The translations under genes were made by a program, and so were the position numbers. The notes beneath the pieces were generated by a model, which worked only from the letters and a program-made list of their open reading frames with translations, was not told the DNA's origin and searched no databases. Below are positions 5,894 through 13,995 of a stretch of DNA of 22,757 nt, one piece after another. The stretch is taken from contig JANLPT010000324.1 in the NCBI GenBank assembly GCA_031367405.1, forward strand, positions 1 to 22,757, given 5' to 3'. Numbering within the stretch: the first letter of the stretch is position 1; every line of letters starts with the position of its first letter. This DNA is from JALHNI01 sp031367405. GTDB lineage: Bacteria > Acidobacteriota > Terriglobia > Bryobacterales > Bryobacteraceae.

Positions 5894-8198
5894 GATGCTG
5901 CTACGCTTTGCCCTGGCCCTACTTACTTCCACCGTTGCCGCCCAGACCATCCCCGCGCCTTACGGCCAACTTTGCGCCGGCTGCCACGGCGACTCCGCCA
6001 CCGGCACCGATCGCGGCCCCGGCCTGATCAACGCCCGTTCGTTGCGCTCGCATTCCGAGGCCCGCATCCGGCAGACCATCCGCCAGGGAACGCGCGGCGG
6101 GATGCCGGCTTTTCCGCTGCCCGATGCGCAACTGAATGTTCTCGCCAGTGCGGTTCGTTCCTGGAATGCGTCGGCCCTCGACGCGAAGCCCTCCGGGGAC
6201 CTCGTGGCCGGCCAACTGTTCCTCGAAAGCCGTTGCCTGGCCTGTCATATGGTGCGCGGCCGCGGCGCTTCCAATGGCCCCGATCTCTCGAACATCGGCC
6301 GGGAACTGACGGTGAGTGAAATCGAGCGCACGCTCACCGATCCGAGTTCCCGTAAGGGCCAGCGCAATGGGGCGGCTTGTCCGAGTTGGGCCTTTTGTCC
6401 GGACGATCCCTGGGGCGTAGTGAAGGTAAGCTTACTGAATGGCGAAAGCCTGCGTGGCTTTGCCCGCAGCCGCGGCCAGCATGACTTACAACTCCAAACC
6501 TTTGACGGACGCCTGCATTCGCTCTCGAACCCGGGCGACTACACCGGGATGGAGGTCGAGAAGACCTCTTACATGCCGCCGCTTTCCGCGAGTGTCACTG
6601 AACGCCGTGACTTAGTCGCCTATTTAAGTAGCCTGAACGGTATTCCGGTGGGTCCCGCGACGCAGATTCCAGGGCCCATCGGCAGCGCCGAAATTAAGAA
6701 GGTTCACCAGCCGTCGCCCGGTGAATGGCCTGGCTATCACGGGTCACCGAGCGGTAACCGGCACAGTTCACTCACCGGGATCAACACTACCAATGCCACG
6801 CGGCTTACATCGGCGTGGAGTTACTCGCTGCCGCACCTTGGCTTACAAACCACGCCGCTGGTAGCTGACGGCATCATGTATGTTACTGGCCCGAATCAGG
6901 TTTGTGCCCTCGCCGCCGATACCGGCCGCGAAATATGGTGTTACATTCGCCCGCGCGGCGATGCGACTAAGATCGCCGGCGATGCAGCTAAAGGCGCGCA
7001 GCGTGGCGCGGCATTACTGGGCGACCGCGTCTTCTTCACCACCGACGACGCCCATTTGATCGCGCTCAATCGCTTAACCGGCGCTTTGATGTGGCAAGTC
7101 TTTCTGCCCGAATCGCCGGGGGCGTTCGGCTCTACCGGTGCCCCGATGGTCGTAGGGGACTTAGTGATCTCCGGCATCGCCGGCGGCGACGCGCCTTTGC
7201 GCGGCTTCCTGGCCGCTTACCGGGCGACGACGGGGGAACAAGTCTGGCGCTTCTGGACCGTTCCTCAACGGGGCGAGCCCGTCTCAGAGACCTGGCGCGG
7301 CAAGGCCATCGAGACCGGCGGCGGTGCCACTTGGCTCACCGGCTCTTACGATCCTGAAAGCGATACTCTCTACTGGCCCACCGGCAATCCTTACCCCGAT
7401 ACCGACGGCCGTGAGCGTCAAGGCGATAACCTCTATACCGACTGTGTCGTGGCCCTTAATGCGAAGACCGGTAAGCTCAAGTGGCACTTTCAATTCACTC
7501 CCCATGACCTCTGGGACTGGGACGCTACGGAGCCATTGGTGTTAGTCGACACTAAATTTAAAGGTCGCGATCGCAAGTTACTCCTGCAAGCGAACCGCAA
7601 TGGGTTTTTCTATGTCCTGGATCGCACGAACGGCGAGTTCCTGCTCGGTGCGCCTTTTGTAACGCGTCTTACTTGGGCCTCCGGCCTTGACCCGAAGGGC
7701 CGGCCCATCGTGAATGAAAGCGCCAAACCGACGATGGGCGGCACCAAGACCTGCCCCGCCGTGCGCGGCGCCACTAACTGGTATTCCACCGCTTTTAACC
7801 CGGCCACCAGACTCTTCTATGTGATGGCCGTGGAGGATTGTAACTTATACCGGCAGGCGGGCAATTGGTTTGTGCCTTACAACGATCCGGCCAATCCGCC
7901 GGTGAAGGTCCTCCGCGCCATTGACATCGAAACCGGTAAGATCGCCTGGGAGGTGCCGCAAGTTGGCGCGCCCGAGGCTAACTATTCGGGAGTGCTATCC
8001 ACCGGCGGAGGACTATTGTTCTATGGTGAATCCGGGGGCACCTTCGCGGCGGCCGACGCCAGGACGGGCCACACGCTTTGGCACTTCAATACGGGGCAGG
8101 TTTGGAAGGCTTCGCCGATGACCTATACGGTGAAAGGCCGCCAGTACGTGGCTATCGCGGCCGGAGGCAACATCCTGTCGTTCGCTCTCGCCCGGTAG
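5883..8198 (+). CDS. PQQ-dependent dehydrogenase with two N-terminal cytochrome c domains
   Basis: A periplasmic quinoprotein that would oxidise an alcohol, aldose or similar substrate and pass electrons to its own haems. After a signal peptide (residues 5-20, MLLRFALALLTSTVAA) come two cytochrome c domains: CAGCH (31-35) with axial Met in GGMPAFP, and CLACH (118-122) with axial Met in SYMPPL. From about residue 280 a PQQ beta-propeller follows (WPGYHGSPSGNRHS), with typical motifs GGGATWLTGSYDPE, WPTGNPYPD, HDLWDWD (catalytic and calcium-binding aspartates) and STGGGLLFYGESGG. The haems are at the N-terminus, unlike the C-terminal haem of classic quinohaemoprotein alcohol dehydrogenases, and the adjacent Cys-Cys of methanol dehydrogenase is not seen. 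The start may instead be the ATG at 5895, which begins exactly at the signal peptide. It overlaps the deacetylase gene and is five bases from the next gene. Confidence 0.9.
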   Translation: MESKMLLRFALALLTSTVAAQTIPAPYGQLCAGCHGDSATGTDRGPGLINARSLRSHSEARIRQTIRQGTRGGMPAFPLPDAQLNVLASAVRSWNASALDAKPSGDLVAGQLFLESRCLACHMVRGRGASNGPDLSNIGRELTVSEIERTLTDPSSRKGQRNGAACPSWAFCPDDPWGVVKVSLLNGESLRGFARSRGQHDLQLQTFDGRLHSLSNPGDYTGMEVEKTSYMPPLSASVTERRDLVAYLSSLNGIPVGPATQIPGPIGSAEIKKVHQPSPGEWPGYHGSPSGNRHSSLTGINTTNATRLTSAWSYSLPHLGLQTTPLVADGIMYVTGPNQVCALAADTGREIWCYIRPRGDATKIAGDAAKGAQRGAALLGDRVFFTTDDAHLIALNRLTGALMWQVFLPESPGAFGSTGAPMVVGDLVISGIAGGDAPLRGFLAAYRATTGEQVWRFWTVPQRGEPVSETWRGKAIETGGGATWLTGSYDPESDTLYWPTGNPYPDTDGRERQGDNLYTDCVVALNAKTGKLKWHFQFTPHDLWDWDATEPLVLVDTKFKGRDRKLLLQANRNGFFYVLDRTNGEFLLGAPFVTRLTWASGLDPKGRPIVNESAKPTMGGTKTCPAVRGATNWYSTAFNPATRLFYVMAVEDCNLYRQAGNWFVPYNDPANPPVKVLRAIDIETGKIAWEVPQVGAPEANYSGVLSTGGGLLFYGESGGTFAAADARTGHTLWHFNTGQVWKASPMTYTVKGRQYVAIAAGGNILSFALAR

Positions 8199-8203
8199 GC
8201 AAG

Positions 8204-10582
8204 ATGTATAGTAATGGCGAGGGTTTCTTCGCCATTACTATCCGATTCCCATTCCTGATCTTGGCCTGCGCGTTCATGGGCGATGCGCAGGATGCGGTAT
8301 TTCGTGAACAGATTCAGCCTTTTCTGGCCAGGAATTGTGTCTCGTGCCACAACGAGCAACTGACGCTGGCCAACCTGAGTCTCGTGAATCCCGCGCCCTC
8401 TGTTTGGGACAAGGTGGCGGAAAAGTTGAGTGCTGGCCGCATGCCTCCGCCGGGTTCGCCCCAACCGGCCAAGACGGAAGTCGCCGCAGTGATGGCCTGG
8501 ATCGAACGGCAGCCGGGCCGGCAGCCTGTGGGTTCCGAACCTGGACGGGTCACTTCGCGCCGTCTGAATCGCGTCGAGTATAACCAGACTGTGCGTGATC
8601 TGCTGGGCGTCTCGTTGCGGCCCGCCGACGAGTTTCCTTTGGACGACGCCGGCTATGGCTTCGATAACATCGGCGATGTGCTGTCGGTCTCTTCGCTGCT
8701 GATGGAGAAGTATATGGCGGCGGCCAAGCAGCTTTCCACCGTGGCGGTTTATGGCCATCCCATGCCTCCGAAGCCAACTAAGCTGATCCGTTACATGACC
8801 AAGAAGTCGCAAGACGATCCGACGCCGAACGCACTTGCTTATTCTCATCGCGGCGCGATCTACGGAACTTACGATTTTCCCGTCGGTGGGACTTACGAGT
8901 TTCGCATGCGCGTGGGCAACTATCGGCCCCGCCAGAGCGCCAACCGGCGCTTGACCGAATTGAATCGTAAGGCGCGAGCGACCGCAGCCGAGCGGCAGGA
9001 GATTGTGGAGCAAAGCCGCCAATCTTATCCACCAGTCCGCATGGTGATGACCTTGGATGGTGCGCCGATCCTCACTGAGATCGTGGAAGGCGACATCGAC
9101 TATCAGTACGCGCATGGCGAGTCAATCGCGCGGGTGAAAGTGAAGGCCGGTGAGCATTCGTTTCGCGCGTCTTTCCCTGAGTTTGCCGATTTATCCAATC
9201 CGCGGGATAACGTAAATTTGGACGGCCGGCGTAAGTTATTCATCGACTATGTCGATATCGTGGGGCCCTTTCAGCCGCTGCCGGAGCCGGCGGAGAGCCG
9301 AAAGCGGATTTTCATTTGTGGCGAAAAGACACCCGCTTGCGCGCAACGGATCCTCGGCGGCATGGCGCGCCGCGCGTATCGCCGTCCGGTGACGAAGCTA
9401 GAGCTCGCGTCCCTCACCGGCTTGGCTTCGATGGTTCGCCGGACGGGCGACTCATTCGACGAGGGCATCCGCGTCGGCTTACAGGCGATCCTGGTATCCC
9501 CCAATTTCTTATTCCGCGCCGAGCCGGCTAGCGCGATGGCGCAGGCGATCAGCGAACATGACTTAGCGTCGCGACTATCTTATTTCCTGTGGAGTACTCT
9601 GCCCGATGCTGAACTGATGCTGGCCGCCGACGAAGGCCGGTTACGCCGGCCCGCTGTTCTCGCCACTCAAGTACGAAGGATGTTACTCGATCCGAAGTCC
9701 GACAACATGATTGAGAATTTCGCCGGCCAGTGGTTGGGCTGGCGGCAAATGGACAAGCGCAAACCGGACCCCGCTCGTTTCCCCGGCGTGGATGACGAGT
9801 TACTCGACGCAATGCGGCACGAGACCTTTCTGTTCGCTCGCGCCGTCCTGCGGGAAGACCGCACCTTGCTCGACTTTATCGATGGGCGATTCACTTTTCT
9901 CAATGGCCCGTTGGCGCATTATTATGGCGTTCCCGGTATTCACGGTGAAGCCTTCGAGCGCGTAGAACTTACTGACGGCCGGCGCGGCGGCGTGACGACC
10001 CAAGGCTCGGTGCTGACACTGTCTTCCTACGCGACCCGCACGTCGCCGGTACTTCGGGGCCGTTGGGTGCTGGAGAACTTACTCGGCACGCCACCCCCGC
10101 CGGCGCCGCCCGATATTCCCGCTTTACCGGAAGCGAATCTTGGCACGGCGGCTTCATTGCGGCAGCGGTTGGAACAGCATCGAGCCAATCCCCGCTGCGC
10201 GGTTTGTCACGACCAGATGGACCCGATCGGGTTTGGGCTCGAGAACTTCGATGCCGCTGGCGCGTGGCGCGAGCGCGAGGGGCAATTTGTGATTGATAGC
10301 TCGGGCAAGTTCCCGAGCGGTGCTTCCTTTCACGGTCCGGAAGAGTTAAAGCAAGTCTTGAAAGCGCAGTCCGGCCTATTTGTCAGAAATCTTACCGAGA
10401 AGTTACTTACTTACGCGCTAGGCCGGGGCGTCGAGGTCACCGATCGCGCGGCAGTGGAAGAGATCACGAAGCGGGTTACGGCAGATGGCTACCGTTTCTC
10501 GACATTAGTGAGTGAGATCATTAGGAGTCCGGTTTTTCAAATGCGAGGGAAGAGCGAAGGAGGCAAGCTTGCGGCAAAGTAG
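8204..10582 (+). CDS. DUF1592-type multidomain cytochrome c-like protein (PSCyt1/DUF1587/DUF1595/DUF1592/DUF1588/DUF1585)
   Basis: The biochemical role is not established for this family, which is frequent in Planctomycetes and Acidobacteria and usually travels with DUF1552 proteins. The domains appear in the usual order: an N-terminal haem-type motif CVSCH (PSCyt1), RRLNRVEYNQTVRDLLGV (DUF1587), RILGGMARRAYRRPV (DUF1595), SRLSYFLWSTLPDAELM (DUF1592), SYATRTSPVLRGRWVLE with CAVCHDQMDPIGF (DUF1588, second CxxCH) and LLTYALGRGVE (DUF1585). A carbohydrate-binding-like stretch lies between DUF1587 and DUF1595 (YGTYDFPVGGTYEFRMRVGN). The ATG at 8204, preceded by GGTAGG at 8194-8199, gives 792 residues with a hydrophobic export segment (residues 14-27). 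Earlier in-frame starts lie inside the quinoprotein gene. The last 14 bases overlap the DUF1552 gene. An electron-transfer role with the neighbouring quinoprotein is inferred. Confidence 0.9.
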   Translation: MYSNGEGFFAITIRFPFLILACAFMGDAQDAVFREQIQPFLARNCVSCHNEQLTLANLSLVNPAPSVWDKVAEKLSAGRMPPPGSPQPAKTEVAAVMAWIERQPGRQPVGSEPGRVTSRRLNRVEYNQTVRDLLGVSLRPADEFPLDDAGYGFDNIGDVLSVSSLLMEKYMAAAKQLSTVAVYGHPMPPKPTKLIRYMTKKSQDDPTPNALAYSHRGAIYGTYDFPVGGTYEFRMRVGNYRPRQSANRRLTELNRKARATAAERQEIVEQSRQSYPPVRMVMTLDGAPILTEIVEGDIDYQYAHGESIARVKVKAGEHSFRASFPEFADLSNPRDNVNLDGRRKLFIDYVDIVGPFQPLPEPAESRKRIFICGEKTPACAQRILGGMARRAYRRPVTKLELASLTGLASMVRRTGDSFDEGIRVGLQAILVSPNFLFRAEPASAMAQAISEHDLASRLSYFLWSTLPDAELMLAADEGRLRRPAVLATQVRRMLLDPKSDNMIENFAGQWLGWRQMDKRKPDPARFPGVDDELLDAMRHETFLFARAVLREDRTLLDFIDGRFTFLNGPLAHYYGVPGIHGEAFERVELTDGRRGGVTTQGSVLTLSSYATRTSPVLRGRWVLENLLGTPPPPAPPDIPALPEANLGTAASLRQRLEQHRANPRCAVCHDQMDPIGFGLENFDAAGAWREREGQFVIDSSGKFPSGASFHGPEELKQVLKAQSGLFVRNLTEKLLTYALGRGVEVTDRAAVEEITKRVTADGYRFSTLVSEIIRSPVFQMRGKSEGGKLAAK
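10557..10563 (+). promoter_or_regulatory. strong Shine-Dalgarno site that fixes a TTG start
   Basis: AAGGAGG at 10557-10563, five bases before TTG 10569-10571. It lies inside the last codons of the DUF1592 gene. No ATG or GTG stands at the right distance in the DUF1552 frame, and the TTG gives a short n-region before the twin-arginine motif, so this site decides the start. Ribosomes finishing the upstream gene pass directly over it. Confidence 0.75.
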
Positions 10583-11909
10583 TTCACTCAATCGGCGCAG
10601 ATTGTTACAAGGCATGCTGGGGCTGCCGCTGCTCGAAGCGATGGCCACGGCCAAGACTGCGGCGCCATGCCGCATGGCGTTTCTGTATGTGCCCAACGGC
10701 ATCATGATGGACCAATGGCTGCCTAAGTTGGCGGCCGGCACCACGCGGCTACCCGCCGAATTGCCGAAGATATCCGCTGCGCTGGCACCCTATCGCGACG
10801 ACGTAATGTTTCTGGGCGGGTTAACTCAGGATGGCGGCCGGGCGCATGGCGATGGCCCCGGCGACCATGGCCGCGCCGGCGCTAACTACCTTACTTGCGT
10901 ACATCCCAAGAAGACCAACGGGCGTGACTTACAAGCCGGTATCTCGGTGGACCAGATTGCGGCGGCGCGGTTACAAGGTAAAACCAAGCTGGCCTCGCTC
11001 GAACTCGGTTGCGAAGAAGGTGTGCAGGGCGGCAGTTGCGACAACGGCTATAGCTGCGCTTACAGCAACAGTATTTCGTGGCGTACGCCGTCGTCGCCGA
11101 ACCCCGTCGAGATTCGCCCGCGAGCCGTTTTTGAACGGCTCTTTGGCGCGGCCGATACGGAGCCCGATCCGGCTAAGCGGGCGCGCCAAGCCCTGTATCA
11201 ACGCAGCATCCTCGATGCCGTGCTGGGTGATGCGAATCGCCTTTCGTCGACGCTGGGTGGGGCGGACAAGCGCAAGCTGGACGAGTATCTCTTTTCTCTG
11301 CGCGATGTCGAGAAGCGGATTCAAGCGGCCGAACGGCACCAGACCACAGAAAAGCGCCCGGCGATGCCGGCTCCTGAACGCAGCATTCCCGCAGATTTCG
11401 GCGAACACGCACGCCTGATGATGGACCTGATGATCTTGGCGTTTCAAACGGATTCGACACGCGTGGCGACCCTGCTGCTGGCCCTCGAGCAAAGCCCGCG
11501 CGCTTATCCTGAAATTGGCATCCCCGAAGCGCATCATGGCCTTACTCATCATCAAGGCGACCAGGAGAAGATTGCCAAGGTGATCGAGATCAATTGTTTT
11601 CACATGAAACAATTCGCTTACTTACTCGGTAAGCTGAAGTCAACTCCCGATGGCGACGGCACTTTGCTCGACCATGCGATGATCACTTACGGCAGCGGAT
11701 TTAGTGACGGCAATGCGCATGACCACGCCGATTTACCGCTCGTTTTGGCCGGCCATGGCTGCGGCACGTTGAAGCCCGGGCGCTTAGTGCGTCACAAAAA
11801 AGAAACCCCGATGGCGAATCTCTTTGTCGCCATGCTGGACCGCATGGGTGTTCCCGTGGAAACGTTGGGCGATAGCAATGGCCAATTGGGCTACTTATCC
11901 GATCTCTAA
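10569..11909 (+). CDS. Tat-exported DUF1552 family protein (alkaline-phosphatase-superfamily-like)
   Basis: DUF1552 proteins are large exported proteins of unknown activity, nearly always encoded beside DUF1592 proteins. The TTG start at 10569 yields 446 residues beginning MRQSSSLNRRRLLQGMLGLP, a compact twin-arginine signal (NRRRLLQG) that implies export of a folded protein, probably holding a cofactor or metal. Family features are YVPNGIMMDQWLP, FLGGLTQDGGRAHGDGPGDH, SLELGCEEG, CAYSNSISW, RAVFERLFG and, near the end, the histidine-rich HHGLTHHQGD and DHAMITYGSGFSDGNAHDHADLP, candidate metal-binding segments. It overlaps the upstream gene by 14 bases and the sulfatase by about 32 bases. The partner relationship with DUF1592 is established by recurrent co-occurrence; the reaction is unknown. 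Confidence 0.88.
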   Translation: MRQSSSLNRRRLLQGMLGLPLLEAMATAKTAAPCRMAFLYVPNGIMMDQWLPKLAAGTTRLPAELPKISAALAPYRDDVMFLGGLTQDGGRAHGDGPGDHGRAGANYLTCVHPKKTNGRDLQAGISVDQIAAARLQGKTKLASLELGCEEGVQGGSCDNGYSCAYSNSISWRTPSSPNPVEIRPRAVFERLFGAADTEPDPAKRARQALYQRSILDAVLGDANRLSSTLGGADKRKLDEYLFSLRDVEKRIQAAERHQTTEKRPAMPAPERSIPADFGEHARLMMDLMILAFQTDSTRVATLLLALEQSPRAYPEIGIPEAHHGLTHHQGDQEKIAKVIEINCFHMKQFAYLLGKLKSTPDGDGTLLDHAMITYGSGFSDGNAHDHADLPLVLAGHGCGTLKPGRLVRHKKETPMANLFVAMLDRMGVPVETLGDSNGQLGYLSDL

Positions 11910-13254
11910 ACTAACTCGGCGCGCGTTACTCGGCACTGGCCTCTTACTGGCACAACCGCCGGTGCGACGCCCTAACTTTATTGTCCTCTACACCGACGAC
12001 CAAGGCATCGGCGACCTGGGCTGCTATGGTGCCGAAGACGTGAAGACGCCGCACTTGGATCGCTTAGCCGCGCGGGGTGTCCGGTTCACTAACTGGTATT
12101 CGAATTCGCCGGTATGTTCACCGTCGCGCGCCGCCTTGCTCACTGGCCTTTACCCGCATCGCACCGGGATTCGTAACTTCCTGCCGGGCCACTCCGCGCG
12201 CGACGTGCCGGGTTTGCGCGCCACTGAGGTGACGCTTCCAGGACTGTTACAAAAAGCCGGCTACCAAACTGCGGCAGTCGGCAAATGGCACTTAGGTTCC
12301 GCACCGCCCAGCCGTCCGCTGAAGCAGGGTTTTGACCAGTTCTTCGGCTTCTATTCCGGCTGGATCGACAACTACTCGCATCGCTATTATCAGATGACGG
12401 CGGGTAACTCGCAGGAGATTTACCACGACCTGTGGCGCAACGAGAACGAGGCTTGGGAGGAGCCCGTTTATCACACGGAGTTATTCACGCGCGAAGCCAA
12501 GGTGTTTCTCGAACGCCAAACCGGGGCCCAGCCTTTCTTTCTCTATCTCGCTTACGGCGCGCCGCACTATCCGATGATCGCGCCGAAGAAATACGTCGAT
12601 CGTTTTCCGGCGGTCATGGACCATGACCGCCGCCTCCATGCCGGCATGTTGGCCGCGGTGGACGATAGCGTGGGTGAACTGATGGCGGTGCTGAAGCGCC
12701 GGGGACTCGACCGCGATACGGTTATCTTTTTTCAGTCCGATAACGGAGCGACCAATGAAAGCCGCGCCGATTCGCGCGGCCGGCCTTACCGGGGCGGTTC
12801 CAATGCGCCTTTTCGGGGTTACAAAGGCGGGCTTTTCGAAGGTGGCATTCGCATGCCAGCGCTGCTGAGTTGGCCGTCCAGTGTACCGGCGGGCCGCGTC
12901 GTCGATCCGCCTGCGGCCACCATGAATATCCTGCCGACGTTTCTGGAATGGGCGGGCATTCCGGTGCCGGAGTGCGATGGGCGCAGCGTGAGCGCGATGG
13001 TGAAAGCCGGAGGGCCGCCGCCCAATGATGCCCTTTACTGGGAGTATCAGAAGCAGTTCGCGGTGCGGCAGGGCGATTGGAAGCTCATGGAGAACGGCAC
13101 TACCGGTCTGGGCGATGCGGCCCTGGCACCGCTCTGGTTGTCGAACCTGAAGAGCGATCCGGCGGAGACTGCGAACTGGGCGGAGCGGGAGCCGGCGGTG
13201 GTGGCTCGATTGCAGAAATTGTTGGGGGAGTGGAAGCGGAGAACGGGGGCTTAG
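11878..13254 (+). CDS. Cys-type sulfatase (arylsulfatase family), exported
   Basis: Type I sulfatases hydrolyse sulfate esters of sugars, glycans or aryl alcohols. The 458-residue protein has the metal-binding DD pair in YTDDQG (D40, D41), the formylglycine motif CSPSR at residues 80-84 (C80 would be oxidised to formylglycine), TGLYPHRTG, GKWHLG, and the second metal site in FFQSDNGATNE. GGLFEGGIRMP is also typical of the family. The ATG at 11878 gives an N-terminus with an RR pair before a short hydrophobic run (LTRRALLGTGLLLAQ), a Tat-like signal. The start lies inside the end of the DUF1552 gene, in another frame, and has no good RBS, so it probably relies on translational coupling. No formylglycine-generating enzyme or anaerobic maturase is encoded in the window. 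The substrate is unknown. Confidence 0.9.
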   Translation: MANWATYPISKLTRRALLGTGLLLAQPPVRRPNFIVLYTDDQGIGDLGCYGAEDVKTPHLDRLAARGVRFTNWYSNSPVCSPSRAALLTGLYPHRTGIRNFLPGHSARDVPGLRATEVTLPGLLQKAGYQTAAVGKWHLGSAPPSRPLKQGFDQFFGFYSGWIDNYSHRYYQMTAGNSQEIYHDLWRNENEAWEEPVYHTELFTREAKVFLERQTGAQPFFLYLAYGAPHYPMIAPKKYVDRFPAVMDHDRRLHAGMLAAVDDSVGELMAVLKRRGLDRDTVIFFQSDNGATNESRADSRGRPYRGGSNAPFRGYKGGLFEGGIRMPALLSWPSSVPAGRVVDPPAATMNILPTFLEWAGIPVPECDGRSVSAMVKAGGPPPNDALYWEYQKQFAVRQGDWKLMENGTTGLGDAALAPLWLSNLKSDPAETANWAEREPAVVARLQKLLGEWKRRTGA

Positions 13255-13260
13255 AGGAAG

Positions 13261-13884
13261 TTACTGGACCCGCAAGCTGAACTCGCGGAGGGGGACGGTT
13301 TGAGTCTGGGGGGAAGGTTGGGCGTAAAGCCGGATCCAAACTTGGCCCTGGGGGAGGGGCGGCGAGCGATGGAGTACCTGGCCATTGGACACGGTGATGG
13401 CGGCTTCATGGAGCCGGGAGCCCTGAGAATTCACGATTTCGAGCCATTGGGGGCTCACGCCGCTGGCATTGAGGCGCAAATCGAGGGGCCGTCCCGCTAA
13501 GGCTTGCCCGAGCGGCGCACCCCGTTCGGCCGTCAGTTCCACACTCTGAGGGGCGCGGAACGTGGGAACGACTGAGAAGCTGAGAGCCAGCACGACGACG
13601 GCCAAAGCACCGGCCAGGGCCAGCGCCGGGGCAGAGAAGCGTCGCGCCCGGGGAGCCGGGGCCGGTGCGCCTAGGATTTTTCTGGTCGCCGCGCGGGTGG
13701 AGGCGACGAAGTTTTCGATTTCGGTGAGCTGGCGGCGGCAAGCATCGCAGGCCAGCAGATGCTCCTCGATCAATTCGAGTCCGGCACCGTCCAAGCGGCC
13801 GAAGACGAACTCTTCAAGATCATCCTCGCTGGGATGCGATCCGGCGATGCCTTCAAACAACAATAGGCTTTTAATATACCTCAT
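13261..13884 (-). CDS. membrane anti-sigma factor with zf-HC2 zinc-binding domain
   Basis: Predicted to hold the sigma factor encoded upstream inactive at the membrane. The N-terminal cytoplasmic part has H17 and the H-x3-C-x2-C motif HLLACDAC (H42, C46, C49), the signature of the zf-HC2/ZAS anti-sigma domain. A basic linker (RARR) precedes one transmembrane helix at about residues 84-106 (ALALAGALAVVVLALSF). The remaining hundred residues would be outside and look beta-rich (RPLDLRLN, QVWIRLYAQP, LREFSLRVQ). The ATG at 13884 is used, with GAGGAG twelve bases upstream. An in-frame ATG at 13989, right after the sigma stop, would add 35 proline- and arginine-rich residues that look non-coding. 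It is the last gene of the CHAT-sigma-anti-sigma unit and faces the sulfatase gene six bases away. Confidence 0.85.
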   Translation of the reverse strand: MRYIKSLLLFEGIAGSHPSEDDLEEFVFGRLDGAGLELIEEHLLACDACRRQLTEIENFVASTRAATRKILGAPAPAPRARRFSAPALALAGALAVVVLALSFSVVPTFRAPQSVELTAERGAPLGQALAGRPLDLRLNASGVSPQWLEIVNSQGSRLHEAAITVSNGQVLHRSPPLPQGQVWIRLYAQPSPQTQTVPLREFSLRVQ

Positions 13885-13995
13885 CCTTATTTTTTTCTCC
13901 TCGAACAACAGGCCAGCTGCGGCACGATGAAGGCACCGGCGAAGCGGGCCGGCCGGCGGGCATGGCAATGGGGGAGGTGGGGCAAGCATGGCCGG

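Noticed and set aside
8123..9115. A 330-codon minus-strand frame opposite the DUF1592 gene
   Set aside because: Low-complexity Arg/His-rich translation, antisense to a strongly recognised coding region; no RBS or domain.
10971..11612. A 213-codon minus-strand frame opposite the DUF1552 gene
   Set aside because: Antisense shadow of a gene with clear family motifs; the translation has no domain.
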